Shown: one piece after another, positions 1-7,700 of the stretch
How positions within the stretch are numbered: the stretch's first letter is position 1
How the letters are laid out: every line of letters begins with the position of its first letter
Source of the DNA: Planctomycetota bacterium
Lineage (GTDB): Bacteria > Planctomycetota > Phycisphaerae > WQYP01
Direction of reading: 5' to 3'
Length of the DNA stretch: 9,914 nt
NCBI GenBank assembly: GCA_021785155.1
Contig: JAJYGE010000584.1
Span: 1 to 9,914, forward strand
Translations under genes and position numbers: made by a program
The notes under the pieces: model-generated
Told to the model about the DNA's origin: nothing
Database searches by the model: none
Seen by the model: only the letters and a program-made list of their open reading frames with translations

Positions 1-43
1 CTCGAGCCGCAGCGGTACTATGTGAGCGTTTGAACTATAATTG

Positions 44-2818
44 TTATTTCACGTCATCGCGACGAGATTGATCGGTACCGCCCTGATACACCCCCTTATG
101 TGCCAGCCGCCAGGTCAAGAGGGGCCGGATGACAAAGATGGCTGATAGATAAATGCACGCTATACCCAAGGCCATGATAATGCCGAGACTGGCAATGCCC
201 CGATCACGGGAAAGGCCCAGAAACCCAAAACTGCTGCAGGTCACAAACGCGCACATTAACAAGGCCCGTTCACTGACATCCCAGAATCGCCAGATGCGCC
301 TGGGATTATGTTCCGCTTCACGGTAACGGTGCATCATAAATACGCCGTACTCATGTCCCGCGCCAATGAGAATGGGCATGGCAAAAAAATTGGCGAAATT
401 CCACGTCAGTCCCAGCACGCCCATCACACCCATGAGCATTGGCAAGCCCAACGCCAAAACTGAAACCGTCATGGCTGTGCGGCCCAGAGAGCCTAAATCC
501 AGATACACCAGGAAAATAACCACCAGAAATGCCAATAACGTCGTCTGCATAAATGCCGCGCGGATTGATTCGGTGGAATGATAAAGCTGGATGGCAATGC
601 CGGTTAAATCCATGCCCGCGGGCACCAGGCCGAGGTTTTCACCCTTACCCTGCACCGTGGCGACAAACTGCCGCAGCCGCGATTGATTCCAAAGATCAAA
701 ACGCGGGTAAATGTATAACGCATAGTCGCCATTGGCACTGAGAAAATGGCCCCTGATCTGCCGGGGCACGCGGCTGATGTTCAATGGGCCGGGCGTCAGC
801 ATGGCCGCCAGCTTTTCAAGCTCGCCTGTAAAACCTTGTTGCCAAAGTGAAAGTCGCCGGGCAAAATCGTTTTGCCGCCCACCATTGGCCGTGGTAATCA
901 GTGCGGCGAACTGCCGCAGCGCAGCGACAGCCCGTGTCGCTGACACTTTTGCGGATGGTGCGGCGTGGGCGGCTTGACGGCTCCAGATATTGGCCAGAGT
1001 ATCCGCCGCCACGGCGATAGCGGGCAGATTTTTCGGTGTGATACGTGAAGGATTGCTCCATTTTATATTGCGTAAGACCTTATTATGTGCTGCGAGATAT
1101 TGGTATTTTGGACCGGCATCCAGCAGACTGCTCGTGGAGAGAATCGGGGAGGCCGGATTGCCGGCAGCTTTGTTGAGCGCAGCTCTGACGGGGGCCAATT
1201 GGGCCAATGATTTAGACACCACCACCGCATACCAGGTGGGCATTTCCTTCACCAGTTTCACCGAGGTCAGGCCGCGGGCCTGTAAATCCAGAAGATTCGG
1301 ATCAAACCGCAACGTTAATGCAAAAGGAATCAGGCCCACCAGAACCGCCAGCCAAATTCCCAGCCCCAGAAAATTTTTAAAGCCCGCGCGCGGCAGCGGG
1401 CGATCATCGGTATAGCGCCGCGCCGGATCCACTTTACCAAGCCGCGGCGGAAACATCACCAGCAGGGCCGGCAGCACGGTGTAGCCGGCCAGCAGGCATA
1501 ACAATAATCCGCCGCCGGCGATCAGCCCCAGTTCCGCATCACCGCGGAAATGTGTGGTCAACGCCACCAGAAACGCCCCCGCCGCGCCGGCACAGGACGT
1601 GGCGATTGGTGGGCCGGCATAACGGAACACTCGGGCCCACACCGCCTGCTGCCGGTCATAACGCCGCGCTTCGCGCCGGTAGCGCACCATAATTTGAATC
1701 AGATAATCCATGCCGATGCCGATTAATGCAATCACAAATATCGTCGACAGTAAATTCAATTCGCCGACAAAAATGGTGGCGAAACCGAACGTCCATGCGA
1801 TGGCGATCGCCAGAGTTATGCCCGAGGCCAGCCCCAGCCAAATTGAACGCAGCATTAAAATCAGCCCGATCAGAACCACCACCATCGCCACGGTTTCGGC
1901 TTTGTCGCTGTCGGATGTGGTAATGCGCATTTCATCAGCGGCCAAAACGGGCCGCCCGGTCATGCCAAAGGTAAATTCTGATTCAAACGGTCGCGCCGCG
2001 TGAACCATGGCGGCATGAATTTTATCCAGCGGCAACGATACCGCGGCCAGGGAATCAAACGTAAATTTTGGAAAAACATTAATCAGCAGAAGGTGTTCCG
2101 AACCATTGCCGGCCTGGATGTAATAATAGCCTTTGGTGGCCGGCGTGGTTGGCCCGTTGGCCAGCAGGGATGATACATCCGGAACTGCCGCAGACAGAGA
2201 TTTCGGTTTGGTTATCGCATGAATCCAGGATCGGCACAGCGTAAGGGTGAAGTCTGTGGTATGAGGTGTCGGTACCTGCGTGGTCAGCAGGCGCAGAAAG
2301 CGTTCCATGCGGGTGGAACCGAAAAGGGAAATGGCCAGCGCGGGCTTTTCACCCCAGATGCTTGCCAACTGCGCTAACTGCCCGGAGCCTTTGGCGGCCA
2401 CCCGTACCGCGGGCCAATCAGCAAACAAAAGAGCCTGATTACCCAGCATCTTCAAAGGAACATGACTGTCTACCGAACGTACATACTTGGGGAGTTTTTC
2501 CAGCGCCGCCGTGATCGCATCAGCCGCCTTGATCCATTGACCGCTGGGCGGTGGATGTGCCGGATCGCGGGCCTGAATCACCACATACGCCGCCTCATTT
2601 TCGGGAAAGTGTTTAATGAATTGCAGGTACTGATGAAAAAACGCCACGCGCGGGGAAAACAGTTTGTTCTGATCCGTGGAAATTCGCAGCCGTGTGCAGG
2701 CAAGAAATACGCTGATCCCCGCCAGCACCAGTGCCACAGCCAGAACAATGCGCGGATAGCGTGTCAGTCGCAGCGTGTCCTTCAAAACTCTTCGATGAAT
2801 CGGACCCATAGATGACAA
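44..2818 (-). CDS. RND/MMPL-family lipid exporter, HpnN-like
   Basis: A 924-residue inner-membrane RND-superfamily pump of the MMPL/HpnN type, likely exporting a hydrophobic lipid by proton motive force. Seen: two homologous halves, each with a large soluble loop (about residues 43-305 and 503-750). Twelve hydrophobic segments lie near 24-42, 308-323, 327-350, 354-377, 400-421, 427-455, 482-502, 753-772, 780-803, 806-829, 850-868 and 874-898. The first half carries GIGMDY with Asp371-Tyr372; the second carries GAGHEY with Glu823-Tyr824. These sit where MmpL-type pumps have paired Asp-Tyr proton-relay residues, so the second Asp is replaced by Glu. The start is TTG 2818, because AGGA (2829-2832) lies 10 nt upstream; ATG 2809 is the alternative. 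It lies 48 bp after the aminotransferase on the same strand, probably in one operon. The HpnN link rests on architecture and neighbour, so the substrate is inference; RND/MMPL membership is secure. Confidence 0.88.
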   Translation of the reverse strand: MSSMGPIHRRVLKDTLRLTRYPRIVLAVALVLAGISVFLACTRLRISTDQNKLFSPRVAFFHQYLQFIKHFPENEAAYVVIQARDPAHPPPSGQWIKAADAITAALEKLPKYVRSVDSHVPLKMLGNQALLFADWPAVRVAAKGSGQLAQLASIWGEKPALAISLFGSTRMERFLRLLTTQVPTPHTTDFTLTLCRSWIHAITKPKSLSAAVPDVSSLLANGPTTPATKGYYYIQAGNGSEHLLLINVFPKFTFDSLAAVSLPLDKIHAAMVHAARPFESEFTFGMTGRPVLAADEMRITTSDSDKAETVAMVVVLIGLILMLRSIWLGLASGITLAIAIAWTFGFATIFVGELNLLSTIFVIALIGIGMDYLIQIMVRYRREARRYDRQQAVWARVFRYAGPPIATSCAGAAGAFLVALTTHFRGDAELGLIAGGGLLLCLLAGYTVLPALLVMFPPRLGKVDPARRYTDDRPLPRAGFKNFLGLGIWLAVLVGLIPFALTLRFDPNLLDLQARGLTSVKLVKEMPTWYAVVVSKSLAQLAPVRAALNKAAGNPASPILSTSSLLDAGPKYQYLAAHNKVLRNIKWSNPSRITPKNLPAIAVAADTLANIWSRQAAHAAPSAKVSATRAVAALRQFAALITTANGGRQNDFARRLSLWQQGFTGELEKLAAMLTPGPLNISRVPRQIRGHFLSANGDYALYIYPRFDLWNQSRLRQFVATVQGKGENLGLVPAGMDLTGIAIQLYHSTESIRAAFMQTTLLAFLVVIFLVYLDLGSLGRTAMTVSVLALGLPMLMGVMGVLGLTWNFANFFAMPILIGAGHEYGVFMMHRYREAEHNPRRIWRFWDVSERALLMCAFVTCSSFGFLGLSRDRGIASLGIIMALGIACIYLSAIFVIRPLLTWRLAHKGVYQGGTDQSRRDDVK

Positions 2819-2866
2819 ACACTGTTAATCCTGCAACGCTATTTCCCGACGGAACTATCAACGCGA

Positions 2867-4252
2867 TTACGCTTTAACCACATTTTTGGCCAGCCCCATC
2901 ACTGTATCCCAAGCGGCACCGGGAAATTTTTGCGAATCAGCCAGCACATCCTGCATCGCCCCCAGGAACCAGTCCATATCCTGCTTCGTGGCCACCAGCG
3001 GCGGCAAGAATTTAATAACTTCGGTGTGATAGCCCGCCACCTGCGTAAGAATATGGTGCTTTTTCAGCAGCGGAATAATAATCATCTGCCCGAAGACACC
3101 GAAATTAAGCTTATGCAGCATATCCCACGCGAGACGCAGTTTCAGGGAATTCTCTGGTCGGGCGAAATCTATGCCGAACATCAGCCCCTTTCCGCGTACT
3201 TCCGTCACAAACGGGCAGGTCTTGCCGATTTCCGCCAGACGTGTCATCACATAGCGCCCGAGTTCATCGGCATTTTCAACGAGCTTGTCCTCTTCAATGA
3301 CCTGAATGCTCGCCAGGGCCGCCGCCATCGCCAGATCATTTTGCCCAAAGGTGTTGGAATGCACCACGCAGCGTTCCATGGAACTGAACACCGCATCCAT
3401 AATCCGCGGGCGCGTTACCACCGCACCCACCGGCACAAACCCGCCGGAAAGACCCTTGGCCACACAAATGATATCGGGTTCCACCTCCGGCCAATGCTGA
3501 AAACAAAACCATTTTCCAGTTCGCCCCATTCCGGATTGCACTTCATCCACCACCAGCAACGTACCGGCTTTGCGGCAAAGGCGTTGCGCTTCGGCCAGAT
3601 AGCCATCCGCGACGACCTCGCAGCTTTTGCCCTGAATCGGTTCAAGAATAAATGCCGCCGCGTCGTGTTGGGCCAGCGCTTTTTCCAGCGAAACCAGATC
3701 GTTAAACGGAACCGCTTGAGTATGCGGCAGCAGATCACCAAAACGTTCCCGGAAGAACTCCGCGCCGTTGATTGCCAGGGAGCCGGTGGTCAGACCGTGA
3801 AAGGCGTGTTCACAATAGACAATTTTCTGGCGACCGGTGGCGCAGCGGGAAAATTTTATCGCCGTCTCCACCGTTTCCGTGCCGCTGTTGCAGAAGAACA
3901 CACGGTTGAGGTCTTCCGGGGTGTGCCGCACCAGCGCCTCTGCCGCCAGGCCGCTTAAAATGCTGCAATCCATGCGCACGAGATTGGGACTGTCGGCCGC
4001 CAGAACCTGCCGCAGAACTTCCCGCACTTTCGGGTGGTTTCGCCCCAGCATAAATACGCCCCAACCCGTCAGCAGATCAAGATATTTGGTGCCCGCTGCA
4101 TCCCAGAGATAGCACCCCTGCCCGCGCGTGTAATTGCGGTCAAAACCAATGGTTTTCAGCATTTTTACAAATGCGGGATTAATATGCTCCTGATGCCGGT
4201 CATATTGCGTTCCGCGGTGCTCTTCCACCCAGGCCATAAAATCTTCATGCAT
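2867..4252 (-). CDS. Class III PLP-dependent aminotransferase, HpnO-like
   Basis: A cytoplasmic fold-type I class III aminotransferase of the acetylornithine/ornithine aminotransferase superfamily. Residues are numbered from the upstream TTG at 4261; subtract 3 for the chosen ATG. Seen: phosphate-binding SGTET at 126-130, HG at 155-156, the Asp239-Glu240 pair in VVDEVQ that contacts the PLP ring nitrogen, and Lys269 in AKGLSGG as the Schiff-base lysine. All catalytic parts are intact and the length (461) is normal. ATG 4252 is chosen because GAGGA (4262-4266) sits 9 nt upstream; TTG 4261 would have no spacer. The C-terminal tail (PGAAW near 447-451 and a following helix) recalls the hopanoid aminotransferase HpnO, which forms aminobacteriohopanetriol. 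The adjacent HpnN-like pump supports a lipid role. The substrate is inference; another omega-amino donor or acceptor, such as ornithine, remains possible. Confidence 0.9.
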   Translation of the reverse strand: MHEDFMAWVEEHRGTQYDRHQEHINPAFVKMLKTIGFDRNYTRGQGCYLWDAAGTKYLDLLTGWGVFMLGRNHPKVREVLRQVLAADSPNLVRMDCSILSGLAAEALVRHTPEDLNRVFFCNSGTETVETAIKFSRCATGRQKIVYCEHAFHGLTTGSLAINGAEFFRERFGDLLPHTQAVPFNDLVSLEKALAQHDAAAFILEPIQGKSCEVVADGYLAEAQRLCRKAGTLLVVDEVQSGMGRTGKWFCFQHWPEVEPDIICVAKGLSGGFVPVGAVVTRPRIMDAVFSSMERCVVHSNTFGQNDLAMAAALASIQVIEEDKLVENADELGRYVMTRLAEIGKTCPFVTEVRGKGLMFGIDFARPENSLKLRLAWDMLHKLNFGVFGQMIIIPLLKKHHILTQVAGYHTEVIKFLPPLVATKQDMDWFLGAMQDVLADSQKFPGAAWDTVMGLAKNVVKA

Positions 4253-4295
4253 AACCAGCAATCCTCAAGTCCAAGCCAAGCCATTCAACCAGGGA

Positions 4296-4301
4296 ATTAT
4301 A
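4296..4301 (-). promoter_or_regulatory. Candidate -10 box for the aminotransferase-RND operon
   Basis: A perfect TATAAT is read on the minus strand, about 44 nt upstream of the ATG at 4252, giving a leader of roughly 37 nt. No good TTGACA-like -35 lies at 16-18 nt, so either an activator helps or the match is chance. Confidence 0.4.
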
Positions 4302-4391
4302 CGGCCCGGAACAGAAATTGGTATTTTCCTGGACTTTCCCGCCCCTTTCAGTTTTCGGCAATGGCGTAAAGCACGCAACCGCCATGCGGCT

Positions 4392-4419
4392 TTCAACGGG
4401 ACTGGCAATCGGATATTAT
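4392..4419 (+). promoter_or_regulatory. Weak candidate promoter for the GNAT-PDZ-DUF89 operon
   Basis: TTCAAC (4392-4397) and TATTAT (4414-4419) are separated by 16 nt. The -10 matches consensus at 5 of 6 positions, the -35 at only 3 of 6. It lies about 87 nt before the GNAT start, in the 253 bp region between the two divergent operons. Nothing else recognisable is seen in that region. Confidence 0.25.
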
Positions 4420-4505
4420 GAAGCAGGCTTAATCTGGCGCGCGACGGTTGCGGGTGCCGTGACAAGCGAGGGTGTTTCCTTCTTTTGGAGCAATGGAAAA
4501 GGTCT

Positions 4506-4964
4506 ATGACGCAAGCAGACATCACGGTTGTTACCGAATCCCAGTTACCGGTAATTGTGGAATTGTATAATCAGGTATTCCGTCCGCCGGAAAGTGAAAA
4601 CTATTTTCGCCGCCGGTTTCAGGGCCGTTACAACGTCTTGGCCATGTTGGCGTCGCTGGATAATCGCCCCGTCGGGTTTTGTGTTGGTTTTGAACTCAAG
4701 CCCATGGTCTTTTATATCTGGTTATTGGGTGTTCATGCCGATTTTCGCCGCAAGTGCATAGGCCGACAATTGCTGGAATCACAGATGGATTGGGCCAATA
4801 CGCACAACTATGAATTTGCGCGCCTGGAAATTCTCAATCGCCATCGTGCCATGATGCACATGGCGGTATTGCTGGAATATGATATTGTCGGAACCCGTTG
4901 GGATTCCGTGCATGCGGACCTGCTGATCCAATTTGAAAAGCCGTTGACCAATGATCTTCGCTGA
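4506..4964 (+). CDS. GNAT-family N-acetyltransferase
   Basis: A 152-residue single-domain GNAT protein expected to move an acyl group from acyl-CoA to an amine; the acceptor is unknown. Seen: an N-terminal strand and helix with a Pro-rich, Arg-rich turn (residues 26-38), a central beta-4 strand near 70-78, and the acyl-CoA pyrophosphate loop RRKCIGRQLL at 81-90. The canonical loop is R/Q-x-x-G-x-G/A; here the first glycine is Cys84 while Gly86 remains. Beta-5 (105-110) and a late helix with LEYDIVGT (123-130) complete the fold. The ATG at 4506 has a purine-rich AAAAGG just upstream; an in-frame TTG at 4485 would add 7 residues. It is the first gene of a tight operon: its last 14 nt overlap the PDZ gene. 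The GNAT assignment is good, the substrate unassignable. Confidence 0.82.
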   Translation: MTQADITVVTESQLPVIVELYNQVFRPPESENYFRRRFQGRYNVLAMLASLDNRPVGFCVGFELKPMVFYIWLLGVHADFRRKCIGRQLLESQMDWANTHNYEFARLEILNRHRAMMHMAVLLEYDIVGTRWDSVHADLLIQFEKPLTNDLR

Positions 4965-6165
4965 ACGCCCCTTATTGGCCATGGCCACCGCGTTGGTGTT
5001 GACAACAACGTTGCGCGTGCCAGGCTTAAATGCCGCACCGGTGGCTAAACCTCTGGCCCAGGCTTACCAGAATATACTGACCGTCATGCGCCGCCCGTCG
5101 ACCAATGGCCTGCTTATTACCAGTGTTGAATTGCCCGCGGCATTGGCCCGCGCGGGATTGCGCCCCGCCGATATTATCACCCACATTGCCGATCAACGTG
5201 TTACCAGCGCGGCAACGTTGCAGGCCATTTCAAAGGCCAACAGCGACTCCAAACAACCCATTGCCATTATTGCGGTGCGCGGATTGCTGGTGCGGCAATT
5301 TCTGCAACCCGCCGCAATTTTGCGCCCCCTCACCACGATCGGCCTTATCAGCGTGCGGGCCGGCGCGCCCGCTCCGCTGAATCCACCTCCGACAGTACGT
5401 CATAAGCTGCGGCTCCGCTGGTCGCGTGTGCAGACGCTGGAACCGCGCGGACATGAGGCGATCGGGCATGACACCTGGATGCTGGTGTTTTACCATCAAC
5501 TGGTGGTGGGAGCGATTCATCTTCAGGTGTCACATCGTGGTTCCGCATGGAAACTTTTGTGGAATCAGGAATCGGTATCGCACGGGCCATTACCCGCGTT
5601 GGCATGGCAAATCAGCTTTGATCCGGGCGACTATCAACATCAGCCGGCGATGCGTATGCGCACATTTATACGCTGGACCACTGCGGGGAAAATTCATGCC
5701 CGGTGCCGGGGCGATACATTTTATGTTTCCTCCGCAACCTCACATCAACAAGTCGTCGCGCTGCGGGCCTGCCCAACTGCCGCCGATGCCGCGCCGATGC
5801 CGCTGATGGCATTGCTGGCGGAGGCCCTTCCAGCCCAACGCTCGCTGGTCCTGCCGGTAAGCAGTCTGGCGCAAAACACACTGGAAACACGACTGGGATG
5901 TGTCCTGACCACTAGCCCGCAGCAGGAAATCAGTTTTGGCGGGGCCGATCAACAAGTCCGCATTGTGCGCATGCTGTGGATGGATATTCCACGATACAAA
6001 TTCTGGCTTTCCCCCGCCGGCGAGCTGCTGGGAATTCATTTTGGACACGGTTTTTCAGCCTATCATGTCAGCGGAGCCGCGATTGTACGGCATGTGATTC
6101 CCGCGTCCCGGCTGATTTGTGTGCTGCCGCCCACGATTACCATACGACAGACTGCCGGAGAATAA
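4951..6165 (+). CDS. Secreted or membrane-anchored PDZ-domain protein, C-terminal region of unknown function
   Basis: A 404-residue exported protein. Seen: a short charged N-terminus, a hydrophobic stretch at about 8-21 and a possible signal-peptidase site near 28-30 (NAAP), so it acts outside the cytoplasm or anchored to the inner membrane. Residues about 51-117 form a PDZ-like unit: GLLITSVE strand, then AALARAGLRPADIITHI, the usual segment where PDZ domains of DegP/RseP type state that the ligand groove lies in a process pathway. There is no protease catalytic motif. Residues 145-404 are rich in strands and aromatics and match no family I recognise. The ATG at 4951 overlaps the GNAT gene by 14 nt, suggesting translational coupling; no strong Shine-Dalgarno is seen. 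An in-frame ATG at 4981 is possible but would cut into the signal peptide. The next gene begins 7 nt after its stop. Confidence 0.78.
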   Translation: MIFAERPLLAMATALVLTTTLRVPGLNAAPVAKPLAQAYQNILTVMRRPSTNGLLITSVELPAALARAGLRPADIITHIADQRVTSAATLQAISKANSDSKQPIAIIAVRGLLVRQFLQPAAILRPLTTIGLISVRAGAPAPLNPPPTVRHKLRLRWSRVQTLEPRGHEAIGHDTWMLVFYHQLVVGAIHLQVSHRGSAWKLLWNQESVSHGPLPALAWQISFDPGDYQHQPAMRMRTFIRWTTAGKIHARCRGDTFYVSSATSHQQVVALRACPTAADAAPMPLMALLAEALPAQRSLVLPVSSLAQNTLETRLGCVLTTSPQQEISFGGADQQVRIVRMLWMDIPRYKFWLSPAGELLGIHFGHGFSAYHVSGAAIVRHVIPASRLICVLPPTITIRQTAGE

Positions 6166-6172
6166 TGTCTTT

Positions 6173-7243
6173 ATGGCCATGTTTTCTCAATTGGCTGATC
6201 CCGCATCCTATCACCCCTGCACCCAGAATATGCTGGAAGATGTCGAATTTCGTGCCTATTGGCTGGATCATTTTGTGGAACATTTTGAACTTATGGCCAC
6301 GCTGGCGCTGCAGGTGTATGGCCCATCCGCAGGTGCCGATATCGCCGCCGCGCGCCGCGAATTGAAGGAGGAAATGGAGGCTCTGGCGGCACAACCGGAT
6401 CGGTACGGTGAGTTGAACCTGCAAATGCTGGGCGTGGTGCGGCAGAAATGCCTTTCCCGTAACCACATTCCGGACCCCTTTCTACTGACCAAAAAGCGGG
6501 AAAACGACGCCATGCTGCCGCTGTATCAACGGGTCGTTTCGGAAATCGACCAATACACGGACCCGCTGGAAACCTTACGCATATTGGTGGAGGGGGCGTT
6601 TGCCGGGAATATTTTTGATCTCGGTGCCACCGCCACCGCCACATTATACGCCCATGAATCACCGGATTTTTTCAAAGTTCGCAAGTCACTGGATGGCAAG
6701 CGACCCTGGCTGGTGGATCAACTCGACAACTTTGCGCATCGTCTGCTGCATGGTCCGACCTACCACAAAGCCCTTGTTTTTGTGGACAACGCCGGCAGTG
6801 ATTTTATTCTCGGCATGATGCCGCTGGCCCGGTTTCTTGCCCGGCGCGGCACGCATGTGTGCATACTGGCCAATGAATCCGCATCACTTAATGACATGAC
6901 CATCGCGGAAACGCAGGCGCTGCTGCCAGGTCTGGCGGATCTGGATCCGATTCTTAAGCCACTGCTGGAAAGTGGGAACATTACCGCCGCGAGTTCCGGC
7001 GGCGGCACGCCGCTGATTGATTTGCGCCATGTCTCCGATGAATGCAATCGCCAGGCCGCGGACGCCGATCTGCTGATTTTTGAAGGCATGGGCCGAGCGC
7101 TGGAGAGCAATTTCAACGCCACGTTTAAGATTGATGCGGTGAAATTGTGCATGATCAAAGAAGAAATCATCGCGATGCGTCACAACGGGAAAGTCTTTGA
7201 TGTGGTGTTTCGCTATGATCCGGCGTTGCCAGCGCCGCGCTGA
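6173..7243 (+). CDS. DUF89/ARMT1-like metal-dependent phosphatase, PANK4 phosphatase-type (subfamily II)
   Basis: A 356-residue cytoplasmic protein that closely follows the C-terminal phosphatase half of animal PANK4 along its length. That domain dephosphorylates 4'-phosphopantetheine and damaged derivatives, limiting CoA synthesis. Seen (numbered from ATG 6173): an N-terminal helical part with PDPFLLTKKREN (101-112), GNIFDLGA (145-152), RPWLVD (177-182), the metal-binding VDNAGSDFILG (204-214) with Asp205-Asn206, LNDMT (239-243) with Asp241, and FEGMGRALESN (303-313) followed by Lys324. All expected metal and phosphate residues are present. There is no pantothenate kinase domain, so it is free-standing. 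ATG 6173 follows GGAG (6157-6160) by 12 nt; ATG 6179 is an alternative, and the extension to 6119 would run into the PDZ gene. Last gene of the operon. The family is secure; the exact substrate is by homology. Confidence 0.9.
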   Translation: MAMFSQLADPASYHPCTQNMLEDVEFRAYWLDHFVEHFELMATLALQVYGPSAGADIAAARRELKEEMEALAAQPDRYGELNLQMLGVVRQKCLSRNHIPDPFLLTKKRENDAMLPLYQRVVSEIDQYTDPLETLRILVEGAFAGNIFDLGATATATLYAHESPDFFKVRKSLDGKRPWLVDQLDNFAHRLLHGPTYHKALVFVDNAGSDFILGMMPLARFLARRGTHVCILANESASLNDMTIAETQALLPGLADLDPILKPLLESGNITAASSGGGTPLIDLRHVSDECNRQAADADLLIFEGMGRALESNFNATFKIDAVKLCMIKEEIIAMRHNGKVFDVVFRYDPALPAPR

Positions 7244-7261
7244 GAAGCATTTCAGCCTTTT
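7239..7261 (+). terminator. Possible short intrinsic terminator of the GNAT-PDZ-DUF89 operon
   Basis: A 7-bp stem (7239-7245 with 7250-7256, one G-T wobble) and the 4-nt loop AGCA are followed by CTTTT. The hairpin includes the stop codon of the DUF89 gene. The stem is short and the T-run only four, so this is a weak terminator at best. Confidence 0.35.
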
Positions 7262-7498
7262 GTGATTCCGTGTTATCCGGGCGTCTTGATGATTTGCGAC
7301 AATTCCGGAGCAATCCGATGAAAATCCCGCAGATTCTAGGTGGGAATGCTTTCGACATGGCTTTTCACGGCGCATTGGAGTATCAGCACATCATAAACCA
7401 CACCACCGATGAAAGCGGTGCAGACTTTCTTGCCTGCCGCAGTAATAAATGCGGGCAGCCCCGAGGGCAATCGGGATACTCAGCCGCCTTTGGTCCAG
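7262..7498. other. Intergenic stretch without a convincing gene
   Basis: Between the DUF89 gene and the CDF remnant no protein family is recognised. A plus-strand frame of 66 codons starts at ATG 7318 with GGAG 7 nt upstream and ends at 7518, but its product has no recognisable pattern and its end overlaps the CDF remnant. The stretch also holds the two stem-loops listed separately. Confidence 0.5.
7434..7475. repeat. Two adjacent inverted repeats (stem-loops)
   Basis: First hairpin: CTGCCGCA (7434-7441) pairs with TGCGGGCAG (7450-7458) with one bulged G and an 8-nt loop. Second, one base later: CCCGA (7460-7464) pairs with TCGGG (7471-7475) around a 6-nt loop. Neither is followed by a T-run on either strand, so they are not classic terminators. 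They could be a REP-like element, an RNA-protecting structure for convergent transcripts, or the edge of a lost mobile element. Confidence 0.4.
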
Positions 7499-7499
7499 C

Positions 7500-7700
7500 T
7501 CAGTCATTTTTTACTTGATCTGACCTCATCCGGCCGACGGACCAGGTCGCGACGACCAGAGCGCCGACGATACCCATAATCGGTTCCATCCACACCCAGC
7601 CCGGAGATTTCGCGGCCAGCAATCTGCCAATCACCAGCACAGATACCGCCCGGTCGGCAAATACAGACACAAAAGCGGCCCGAATGTTGTTGTTGCGATC
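7500..7700 (-). pseudogene. Remnant of a CDF-family cation efflux transporter (DmeF/CzcD-like)
   Basis: A fragment of about 66 residues in one open minus-strand frame matches the middle of CDF metal exporters: NNNIRAAFVSVFADRAVS, then a hydrophobic helix (VLVIGRLLAA), GWVWMEPIMGIVGALVVA and WSVGRMR. In the family this is transmembrane helices 5 and 6 and the following linker. The N-terminal four helices and the cytoplasmic C-terminal domain are missing. The helix-5 metal-site pair is normally His-x-x-x-Asp; here it is Ser-x-x-x-Asp (SVFAD), so a metal ligand is lost. The frame extends upstream to 7733, but that part has no CDF likeness and overlaps the glycosidase gene, whose stop falls at the start of the homology. 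It ends at a TGA directly after the linker. It is most likely a non-functional relic left by a rearrangement; a small expressed two-helix protein is unlikely. Confidence 0.7.

Noticed and set aside
1..43. Possible further gene downstream of the RND pump
   Set aside because: Only 43 bases are available and no start, family pattern or terminator hairpin can be supported.
2930..3958. Long plus-strand open frame (342 codons) opposite the aminotransferase
   Set aside because: It is antisense to a gene with intact catalytic motifs and its product resembles no family; it is a codon-bias shadow.
7270..7518. Plus-strand small open frame in the convergent gap, with GGAG before ATG 7318
   Set aside because: The product has no recognisable pattern and its end overlaps the CDF remnant; the ribosome-binding site alone is not enough.
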